A stretch of 64,000 nucleotides of DNA from Kalmusia sp. IMI 367209 (taxonomy: Eukaryota; Ascomycota; Dothideomycetes; Pleosporales; Didymosphaeriaceae). The translations under genes were made by a program, and so were the position numbers. This document shows, in pieces, positions 24,052 to 33,615 of this stretch. How positions within the stretch are numbered: the stretch's first letter is position 1; each line of letters opens with the position of its first letter. The notes under the pieces were generated by a model. That model was not told the DNA's origin and did no database searches. It saw only the letters and a program-made list of their open reading frames with translations. Location: positions 1,426,001-1,490,000 of the forward strand of contig JAPEUQ010000007.1 of NCBI GenBank assembly GCA_027946365.1, written 5' to 3'.

Positions 24052-24673
24052 GTGGACTTGCACAGCTGTGATTTTAGTTGGCCTTCAGCTTCTTGTACAT
24101 TTTTCGTGCATTAGACGTATATATCCATGCATCGCTCCATGCTCTTGACTCTTTGCTGCCTTCACAATAATGCCTCGTCTTAATTTCCGCCGTTTGTAAC
24201 GGCTCTATAGCATTAATAAAGCTGTCCAGCACAGAACGGATTGATATTGAAGTTTTTCGCAATTCGACTTCTTCGCAACGCACACTGAGTGTTTCTTGAG
24301 GTTAACACGCAATCTACTATCACATCAGATGGTCCTGGGGATTCTAAAACGCATTACATATGAGCAACGGACGAGTTGTGGCTGTTGTCATTGTTGGGAT
24401 TCTGATGAGGGTCACCCCGTCCGCAGCCAATGACGTCCGCCCGGCCCACCTTCCCATCGGCAAACCTGCCGACTACGGCACACGCGTACGTGTAGTGGGG
24501 GCCGGGTCAACCTCGAGAGCTCTAGCTATAAGAGCTCAGGATGAAAGCTCACAGGAAAATTTACACTCCCATTCTTTGTGCTCTTACTCTACAGTAATAA
24601 CGCTTGTGGAGTTGTTAAACCATACCAGAGCTTCATATTAAATTGACTTTGTGATTAGAAAAAAGTCTTCAAA
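24052..24673. other. Intergenic upstream of the dehydrogenase gene
   Basis: It contains the 3' end of the IBTK-like gene and the promoter of the dehydrogenase. No coding frame is supported. Promoter-like elements are listed separately. Confidence 0.5.
24427..24537 (+). promoter_or_regulatory. Putative promoter elements of the dehydrogenase gene
   Basis: A CCAAT box (24427-24431), a GTGGGG hexamer at 24495-24500 that fits the CreA/Mig1 consensus SYGGRG, two GAGCTC hexamers (24517-24522 and 24532-24537) and a TATAAG (24527-24532) sit 140-250 bp before the ATG. If functional, they would suit a carbon-regulated sugar-alcohol enzyme. Short motifs like these are common by chance. Confidence 0.3.
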
Positions 24674-25634
24674 ATGCCGAGTGCACCAGAGAACAGAGAT
24701 GACCTCACCGCAAGACAGCTCCCAGAGATGAAGCTGTCGACGGCAGAAAACCCCCTTACAGCTCCGCGATTACCTCCAGAGAACCTCTCCGCAGCCCAGC
24801 GAGCACAACATAGATTCTCAGTCAAAGGCAACGCAATTGGTACACTCCCCCACCCACATTCCTCTCCACCCAAAACTATACCTAACACCCCCAACAGTCA
24901 CAGGCGGCGCCGGCACCCTCGCACTAGAAGCCGCAACCGCGCTCCTCGAACACGGCGTCTCAGGCCTCGCACTATGGGACCTCAACCCCGACCAAGCCTT
25001 CGAGTCAGTCAAACAGCTCCACGCCAAATTCCCCGACCGCACCATCATCACCGAAGCAGTCGACGTACGCGAAGAGACACAAATCGCATCCGCGATCGCC
25101 GACACAGTCAAGCTACTCGGCAGCGTGGACATACTCTGCTGCTTCGCCGGCGTCGTAGGCTGCACGCACGCCATCGACATGAGCGCAGCCGAGTGGCGAC
25201 GCACACACGACATCAACCTAACAGGCAGCTTCCTCAGCGCGCAAGCCTTCGCGCGCCAGGTGCGCGCCCAGGGCACGGGCGGCTGCGTCGTCTTCACCGC
25301 GAGCATCTCCGCCCACCACACAAACTACCCGCAGCCGCAGGCCGCCTACAACAGCTCCAAGACGGCCATCCTGTCGCTGACCAGGAGCCTGGCTGCCGAG
25401 TGGAGCAGCCTGGGCATCCGCGTTAATGCCCTGAGCCCTGGGTATATGGATACCATTTTGAATGAGGGGCCGGGGTTGCAGCGGGCGAGGGATAGCTGGA
25501 ATGGGAGGAATCCTATGGGGAGGATGGGGCATCCGTGGGAGTTGACGGGGCCGTTGGTTATGCTGGTTAGTGAGGCCGGGAGGTATGTCAATGGGGCGGA
25601 TATCATTGTCGATGGGGGAGCCATGGTGTTTTGA
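24674..25634 (+). CDS. Short-chain dehydrogenase/reductase, polyol or sorbose-reductase type
   Basis: Exons 24674-24839 and 24898-25634 (intron 58 bp, GTACAC/CAACAG) give 300 residues. The splice joins FSVKGNAI to VTGGAGTLALEAATALLEHG, rebuilding the Rossmann start. Other SDR marks are the acidic cofactor site LALWDLN, the DVRE block, ILCCFAG in place of the usual NNAG, catalytic Ser in FTASISAHHTN, YNSSK (Y-x3-K) and the C-terminal GADIIVDGGAMVF. The N-terminal ~45-residue extension and overall sequence resemble fungal NADP-dependent mannitol/arabinitol/sorbose reductases. The exact substrate cannot be read from sequence. The glycine loop TGGAGTLA departs from TGxxxGxG at two positions, which is unusual and could alter cofactor handling. 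Confidence 0.88.
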
Positions 25635-26493
25635 GGGTGTGTGTTTTGAGGGCGGAGTAGAGGAGTAATGTAGTCGAAAGGTTGGCCTCGAGGAGTCGGG
25701 ACGATGAACCCGGAACCCTGCATTTCAGGCGTCTGTTAGTGAGTAGATTACCTACCATAGGCCGAGATCTATTGGTTACCTGTTTGTTCTGGTAGATCTT
25801 GAGCCTGGTAGATATTAAGCCTGGTAGATCTTGAGCCGCTCTGCGAGTGCTCTCAAACATGCATGTTCTCTTACGAACATCTGAGAAGAATGCGAATCAA
25901 GCAGCAGCGACGCAGACTCGATCCTCGCTACGACTACACTCTGGTTCGGCACATACTCGAAGTTGTTGAATCTCACAAGGCTGAAGTTCGCGACAAGGCT
26001 CGGGACGACCTTGACCGCGGAACTCGTATCAACCCGCTCTTTCTACTTAGAGAGCTCGCTTGCTAGCCAAACCTTGTCAGCATAGTAAAGCTCAGATGTA
26101 CGGACTTCTTGATTATCTTGGAGTTGAACTATGTGAAACATACACCTGGGTACGTATACATACTTAATATAGGGAGACGAATATAGCAGAGTGTCCCTCA
26201 TGCTACTTTATCATCAATTGAAAACACTCATGATGTCAGATCGACATAGGCATCCCGTTCTTTCTCCGCGTTGCACAAGGCTGCAAAACCAAATGAGGAG
26301 TGCAGTGGTGGCGCGAAGGCTATCCAATGTGCTTTCGAGGCACTCCTCCCATCACCACCAAGGCTAATTGGGGGCCGGCGAGAAGGCTAAAGTATTACTA
26401 AGTCCCCATTTGTGCTTCAGCTTGATCGATACCGGCCTCAGCCTTTCCCAGTTTCTCTGCCTCTTCGACGTCCGCTTGTCCTTTCAATTCAAA
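25635..26493. other. Intergenic before the patatin-NTPase gene
   Basis: A 16-bp triple tandem repeat lies inside (listed separately). A 67-codon frame at 25863-26066 starts at a real ATG but is only a basic, motif-free stretch; I do not call it. The frame of the next gene is open a little upstream of its ATG (from about 26368), but only from non-ATG codons. Confidence 0.5.
25789..25836. repeat. 16-bp unit repeated three times
   Basis: Units at 25789-25804, 25805-25820 and 25821-25836 read CTGGTAGATCTTGAGC, CTGGTAGATATTAAGC and CTGGTAGATCTTGAGC. The outer two are identical; the middle differs at two positions. It is non-coding and of unknown origin. Confidence 0.9.
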
Positions 26494-27759
26494 ATGAATG
26501 TTCCACCTCCAATAGCGGGTGTCTGCGCCGACCGTCGCTGTGATAGGGGCGATGACTTCACTCGACAGGTATGGTATTGTTCGACTTGTGCGAGCTGTCT
26601 TTGCGAAAAATGCTGGGATTACTCTCCTATACACTCCGCTCCCGGCGCCGCACCGCACGAGAAACTCCTATATGGAGAGTTCTTGCAGTGCGAAAGACTC
26701 AATCGCATCCTAAGTCCGTCCAATAATCCGACCGATGTTGAAGCTCAGCACGGCCAAGACACCAGTTCGACTTGGTTTGGCACGTCCACTTATCGCCAGA
26801 AGATTCAACTGCTAACGCGACAAAGGTATCGATCGGTCCGAGGATGGACGTCCGTTCCTTCAGGACTTCGATATCTATTCTCAGATCATGGCAAATCTGC
26901 CAGGCAACAGACAAGTCAGGTACCCACATTTGGTCTCCTTTGTTGGCGAGACAGGTATGTTTTGTTATATAGGACCCCTGAAATACAAGATAGCTAATTC
27001 TTGACAGGCGCAGGAAAGAGCACCGTGGTGAAAATGCTTATTGACCAAGCGGAATCCACGAACAACCCTGAAGCTGTTCCCATTTTTCCCACCCCAATCG
27101 CTGGCAGCCCTTCACATGATTCAATACCGACATCCGCCGACGTCCATCTCTACTGTGATCCGGCTACGTGTGAACAGGAACGACCAATTCTTTATGCGGA
27201 TTGCGAGGGTCTCAATGCTGGTGAGCGTGTTCCTATTGGTGCACACATCAGACGAAATGGAAGGTTGGACAATTCGAAAAGGTCGGGCCTTCGAGTCCGT
27301 CCGCTTGACTGGGCAACATCGGGAGGGGAGAAGACAACCCGTCAGTATGCGGTCACGCATTTGTATCCACGGCTACTATACACTTTCTCCGATGTTGTCG
27401 TCTTTGTTCTCAAAGAACCCAAGTACGTACCCGACCTTTCTAGATACAATGTAGCTTGCTGATGCCTCTAGAACTTTCGGATCTGCGGTCCTACCCAAAC
27501 TGCTCACATGGGCGTTTGCACTACTCGAGGCAAGTACCAATCAGGGTACTCTTCCACACGCAGTCATCGTTCTGAACTGCAACAAACCGGGCATCAGAGA
27601 CGAACTGTGGGAACTCAAAAGTGCGACGATTGATCTACTGCAGGCGAACTCGCATGTACTACAATCAGCCACTGGTCACCTCGATATCATGAAATACGCT
27701 GAAAAATGGAGGCGAAAAGGCAAGCAGATCCGCAATGTCTTGGACCTCATTCAATGCTA

Positions 27760-27821
27760 CAGTGGGGTGACACGAAAAAAGAGTAATACTTTTTTTAACC
27801 TTTTTTAAAAAGCTATAACTC
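27760..27821 (+). repeat. Left terminal inverted repeat
   Basis: The first 39 bp match the right end exactly; about 62 bp match with three differences, all transitions. Confidence 0.93.
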
Positions 27822-28207
27822 GTTTATTTTATAAGCTATAAAATTAAAAAGTATATTATATTAAAGAGAAAATTATAGAAAATCTTTTTATATTAAAGGT
27901 AGAAGCTTAGTTAGCATAGTAATATATCTTTTTTAACTTAAACTAAATACTTTTTAATACCTCTTTTTAGAGCTCTATAACTTTTTTGAATGTTTAAAAA
28001 AGCTAAAATTTTTACTAACCATAATAGGCTTAGCGCTTAATTTCTATATAGATTTTCGGACCATCTTCTCTCTCTAAATTTTCTTTTTTTTTAATTTTAA
28101 AATTTAGGTACCTGCTTATATAAGCCCTGCTTATGTAAGATTTTAGCTTAAATTTCTATATAAGAAGATCTTCTCAGATTGAAATTCCTTTTCCCTAAAT
28201 CCTTAAA

Positions 28208-29271
28208 ATGGCTCAAGAATTTTCAGATTTTGAGTCTAGGGTTAAGCTTTTCTAGAAGCTAAAACTCCTATTTCTACTATTTCTACTACTTTAAAAAAAA
28301 GTCCTAAGAGTATTTATAATACTATACAACGTATTAAAAAAAAAGAATTAAATTCTCCTATTAAAAGAGTTAGTAATGGAAGGATTACAAAGACGACTCC
28401 TAGAGAGAAAAGAGCTATTAATAGAGACTTAACTAGAAGTCCTAAGAAGATTAATAAAAGACTATTAATAGAAAATAGTCTTAAGATTTCTAAGAGAACT
28501 TTACAAAGGATTATTAAAGAAGAAGGATATAATATAAACGTTAGTAAGAAAAACCATTTTTAAAAAAAAAGGGCCTTAAAAAGACTAGAATACGTTAAGG
28601 ACATGTTAAAAGTTAAAAGATTAAACCTTAATAAGGTTATATTTTCAGATGAGTCAGCTATACAAAGAGGACATGGAGCTAGAAATAAATATTCTAGAAA
28701 AAGGGATATAATAAGGCTGGAAAGGATTTAGTTAATCCTTTTAATAGAAGTAAGTTTTTTAAATTTTTAAATTTCTATAATATTAAGAAAAAGCTCTACT
28801 TTTTTTCTAGTATTTTAGTTTTTAAAAATCTATAATACTAATTTATTTATAGGTCGAGATATTTCTATTCAAGTTTGGGAGCCATTTGGATAGGAGGAAG
28901 GTCTAAATTAGTGATTACTAAAAGTCCTAATATTCCTTCTAACTTTGAGAATAAGGCCTATATGAGAAAAGTCTTAATTCCTATAGTTAAACCTCAAATT
29001 AAAAGAGGTAAGTTACTTATTAAAATTTTTCTATTTTTTTAAAAATTATATATATATATTTAATTATTTTATATTTTTATTTTATAATATTATTATATAT
29101 ACTAATATCTATATAGGATGGAGTTTTCAACAAGATAACTCTAGAATTCATAAAGCTAGACCTATTTTAGCTTAGTTTAAAAGGAATAAAATTAAGCTTT
29201 TTCCTCACCCACCCTATAGTCCTGATTTAGCTCCTATTGAAAATATATGGAGCTTACTTAAAATGGTTTAA
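28208..29271 (+). pseudogene. Tc1-type DD34E transposase relic
   Basis: Recognisable but full of stops. From 28279 a frame reads through a helix-turn-helix region (GRITKTTPREKRAINRD, ISKRTLQRIIKEEGY), a stop at 28561-28563, then continues in the same frame to KVIFSDESAI, where the first catalytic Asp is codon 28648-28650. After an AT-rich gap with frame changes come QQDNSRIHKA (second Asp, 29134-29136) and PPYSPDLAPIENIW (Glu, 29239-29241). Exactly 34 residues separate the second Asp and the Glu, so it is the DD34E class. A TAG sits where Tc1 relatives have Trp, as a G-to-A change would give. It cannot make active enzyme in this state. Confidence 0.88.
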
Positions 29272-29772
29272 ATAAAAGACCTAGGCCTCTCTAGGAGAAG
29301 GAAATAGTCCTAAAGCTATAGAAGCATTTATAGAGGCTATAAAAGAAGAATGGGATTTAATTCCTCAAAAAGTATAGATAATTGTATATTATCTATACCT
29401 AAGCGATGGGAGGCTTGTAAAGAAGCTGAGGGATGGTATATAAAATATTAATAATATATTTATTATTATTTAATTTTAAAAAACTAAAAATTTTAATTTT
29501 CTTTTTAAATAATAATTTAGTGAAATAACCTATAATAAAATTTAATATATAAATAGAGCTCTAGGTACTCTATAGTATATATCAAAATAAAAATTTTAAT
29601 ACATTAATAAAAAGTTATAGATCCTTAAAGTTTTACTTTTTTATTCTCTATAAATACTATACTAGTACTTTTCTCCTTACTTACTAAGTAATATTTAGAC
29701 CCCTATAAGTAATCTTTTATACTTTCTCTATAAATAGAACTAAATTTTATATTTATAGCTTATATAATGAGT

Positions 29773-29834
29773 GAGTTATAGTCTTTTAAAAAAGATTAAA
29801 AAAAGTATTACTCTTTTTTCGTGTCACCCCACTG
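29773..29834 (-). repeat. Right terminal inverted repeat
   Basis: Reverse complement of the left end, ending CCCCACTG before the TA target copy. Confidence 0.93.
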
Positions 29835-32800
29835 TATTATGCTTCTTTTACCGTCGTTCGTCTTCCGGATGAGAAAAACCTCTTGCTTCTATCCAAGCAG
29901 GTGACGCGGCTTCGGTTACTCATTTCCCGCCTGTGTGAGGATTCATACTTTAGCAAGAAGAATGCAAGGTTGCTGGCTTCCGCGGATGACTTCGGTTTCT
30001 ACATCCAGCAAGCGTTTAGTCACTACTCAAGGAAACTGGACGAGCCTTTCGACTTCAAGGAATGCTCTCTGCGAAGAAATCCGATACCACAGAATCTTGG
30101 AGATCATATCCTTCGGATGGCCATCGCGATTCAGTACCAATTTCCGGCGAAGTCAGGTCCGTGGATTTTCCAAAAGCTCAGCTTCATGGTCGCGTCTTGC
30201 TTCCTCTATGATTGTGTGTCATTCCGAAAAGGTAAGATGATCTGCTCGATTTTCATCACATAAAGAGCTAATGCTTGCCTTAGGCCAGCCTCAAGATCTT
30301 TTCGGCGACTATACACGATACTTCGAGCACGCGCTGGAAGAATTTTGCAGTATGCATTGGCCATGCGAGTTTAGCAATAAGAAAGGTGGCTGTGTGAACA
30401 CGAGCACGCGACATGGCAAAAAAGGACATCAAAACGCCAAGGGGAAGGTTCTCGCGGTCGGCCAGTATCAGGCAACATTCAACAGCATAGACTACAAAGC
30501 TGAGTGGATGAATGCATTGAAGATGAAGCTTGCCGAACTTCAGGACGAATTACAGAGTTTTGAGAATACTAGTTCGGAGCTAGGGGACCATCTGCGACCA
30601 ATCCGTAAACAACACCTACAGAATATCGATCGGTTCTACTGGGACATGAAAGGACCTTCTCGGTCTCGAAGCGGCGCGTTGTCCTTCCAGAGTCATGGTA
30701 CTTGTCTTTGCTGCTTGATGCGGGCCCCAGAGTATGCGCTCAGATGTGGCCATGTGCTCTGCTCGAGATGCGTTGCGGCGTTCGGGGAAGTTCGGAAGGC
30801 CACGTTCGAGATGAATTTTTGTCCACTGCATGCGGGTGAGACGCAATGGTCACCACCTTGGAAGATCAGGATGAAACCCAGATTTGCCGGCATACGGGTT
30901 CTCACACTGGATGGGTGAGAGACATCGCATATGATAAGCTTTTTGTGACGGCTAATAGTTAGCAGAGGAGGGATTCGAGGAATCGCGGAACTTGAAGTTC
31001 TTAAACAACTTCAAAAGACGCTAGATGTTAATATACCTATAACAGTCTTCTTCGATCTCATAGTTGGAACAAGGTATGACTCTAATCTAGGTCGGGATTC
31101 TGAGCTGATTCTTGTGATAGTACCGGTGGGATCATTGCTCTTGCATTAGGGATCAAACAATGGTCCGTTGACAGATGCATCGCCGAGTTCACGCGCCTAT
31201 GTAACGAAGCATTTACCCCTCGAGAGTTTCACGGTGTCAGCGGCCTTCAACAGATAACTACTATCTCGCACGGCAGCAAGTGGGCAACATCCCCGCTCTA
31301 CAAGATTCTGCAGAGATCTCTCGGCGAGCAGTTCCTTTTCGGTGGAGATCAAGACAGCGATGCATCGTACGCCGCACACGTCGCAGTTACCTCTACAAAT
31401 GAGAGTGCCACCAGAGGCGTTGTCATCGCCAACTACAGTCGCCCATCGGCATCGCAATACTACGACTTCCTTCGTCCCGCTGATCCCGATGATGAAATGA
31501 GAATATGGGAAGCTGCGGCTGCGACTGCGGCTGCAACGCCATACTTCAAGCCTTTTGTACACGACAGTACTCAAGCTACTTATCTCGACGGCGCTTTCCA
31601 TAACAACAACCCGGTCAAGGTAGGACACGTGGAGCGGCAGATGATCTGGGGTGACGTTCAGGGTAAGCATCCGGATCTACTATTGTCAATCGGCACTACA
31701 CAACATCGAGAAAAGGTCAAACAGGAGTTGCAGGCCCAAAGACGCGCTGAACAGTAAGTACAGTAGATTCTGACCTCAAGCGATAATTAATCTTCCAGCA
31801 GCACAAATCGCGCAGTGGCTGCAACAGGTGCTGCCAACCCTAAAGCTTCAAGCAGATGGAAGCACTTTGTGGGAATGCTTCACGTGGGCAGAGCAGCGGT
31901 GAGACTTAGCTCCTACATTTTGTGAAGGTAATCTTCTGCTAAAAAAATCCAGTACAACCGACTAGAAGATGTCATCAACTGCGAGCGGCAATGGCAGGAA
32001 TTCCTAGAAATGGTCATTCAGCCTGGAGAACGTTTACAACAGGGGAGTCGATACGTGAGGATTAATCCTGACATCAACCGCGAACCTCCTCCATTAGATG
32101 CCAAAATTGAGCTTGATCAGTTGCAGAAAGAAGTTTCGCAGGTTCTCACAACCCACAGGCACAGACTCGAGCTTGAACTGGTCGTGTTTCGCCTCATAGC
32201 AAGCACCTTCTATTTCGAGAAAGAACAAGTCACTAGGAACAGAATGGAAGGAACAGCCACCGTGACTGGTACGCATATATGCCCTAGTTGGCGCTGTTAT
32301 CTCTAATATTATATGAAGGGAAGCTTCAATGTCGATTCGAAGAGTCATCTACATGGCTGAAGGAGCTGGGCCGGTTCTTCAAAAAGCGACAGCGGGCAGG
32401 CGAAGATGACAGCGGGCAGCCATACTTTGAAGTCTGGAATGGTGCTGAAAGCCACAGCAAACGGAAGGCATGTCCATTTGAGGGCCTCCACTCGAACGTT
32501 TTCTAATCCGTCGTAGGTCGTACTCACCGAAGCAGTGATCGATAGGATTGAAAGTCATGGAGACTTCAACCTGGACGCATTCGACATAGTCATTTCTACA
32601 ACAGAACCCGACGCTGACATTAGGTTGTGCCTCTATACTTTATCTGAGGAGAAGAAAGGCTACTCGATTAGCGGATTTCCGAGAGACTTTCTGACCGAAG
32701 ACAGCCGGAATCGTATGTGTTTAACATATCTATATGCCTTTCGTCGTGCGCTTACTATTGAAACAGTCACGGGTCCTGTCAATGTTGAACAAGAGCCGGC

Positions 32801-33615
32801 CAGGAACAAGTCACCTCATGCCTTGAATCAACCTCAGGTTCACCGCGCAATCTCTGAGCCAAAGAGCCGATTATCCGGCGAAGATCTCCCACCTGGAGCC
32901 AGGGCAAACACATTCCACGGTCGGAGTACTTCAGAACAAGGATTCTCGACGCAAAATCACAGCATCAACAAAGACGATCGCCGAAAATCCGATGATATGG
33001 CCGCCAAATTACCCAAACGAACCATCGGCCTGCGATCAGTATTATCCCATCGACCCAGTCGGGCTGCTTTGAAACCCAGCTCTGCGCCAGTAAGCCAGAC
33101 CAACACTCCGCCCCAAACAGCAACCTCCGAAAGCGTCCCCCATTTCATAGCAAATGCTCTGCCGCACCAGGCTCCACACGCCCAAAGTGTTCCCTCTTTA
33201 CACGTGACGCCCGCCGCGCCAGAGCAGACGCACTGGCTACCTCCCAATCTCAATGCGGCTTCTACCTCGACGTTCGCTTCGACTTCTTCGGCACCTCCTA
33301 ATTATAGCGCCGAACCGCATAGTTCGCCACACGCGACGCCCAGGTCTTCACTTTCGACACGGCCCACGCTGGACACGACTGATAGTTTTGATAAGGAGAT
33401 CGAGATGGCTTTGATACTGAGTAAGGAAGAGCATGCAAGAGAGCAAGAAGAGAAAAATTATCTGCAAGCGTTGGAGAATTCTCTCCTAGAACGATAAGAG
33501 GCAGGTTGGGTCATAGTAATATTCTATTCAGACGGGCTTGACTACCGGCGTTCATGAATTGAGAACTATTGTCATGCATGTTTCTTCTTTCCTTTTCCGT
33601 GTAATTCGTCCAGAG

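Larger units (their letters stand above)
27760..29834 (+). mobile_element. Tc1/mariner-type DNA transposon, degenerate and RIP-like
   Basis: A sharply AT-rich block inside the host gene, bounded by CAGTGGGGTGACACG and its reverse complement, with TA on both sides (27758-27759 and 29835-29836) as expected for a Tc1/mariner target duplication. Length 2,075 bp. CpG is almost absent and stop codons are frequent; terminal-repeat differences are all transitions. This pattern fits RIP. Flanking host DNA keeps normal composition. Confidence 0.95.
26494..33497 (+). pseudogene. Zn-finger / P-loop NTPase / RING / patatin / UIM protein, split by a transposon
   Basis: Exons: 26494-26779, 26826-26954, 27008-27422, 27472-27759, [transposon], 29837-30231, 30284-30914, 30966-31073, 31121-31753, 31799-31898, 31953-32268, 32319-32467 and 32517-33497. 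Without the element and one TA they give 1,476 residues in frame. Order: Cys-rich zinc-binding domain (about 10-50; CSTC, CLCEKC); P-loop NTPase with GETGAGKST, switch-like YADCEGL and DVVVFVLKEPK; RING-like finger (CLCCLMRAPEYALRCGHVLC, then SRC); patatin domain with DGGGIRG, nucleophile GTSTGG and catalytic DGAFHNNNP; disordered Ser/Pro region; two ubiquitin-interacting motifs at the C terminus. Patatins hydrolyse lipid acyl chains, and fungal patatin-NTPase proteins can act like NLR immune receptors. As it stands, reading runs into the element and stops at 27806-27808, leaving 388 residues (zinc-binding domain plus most of the NTPase) without RING or patatin. A 54-bp in-frame stretch, 32713-32766, could be one more intron. 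Confidence 0.85.

Noticed and set aside
31050..31130. Possible frameshift at the patatin nucleophile motif
   Set aside because: The apparent break is an ordinary GT-AG intron (31074-31120) that splits GTSTGG and restores it exactly.
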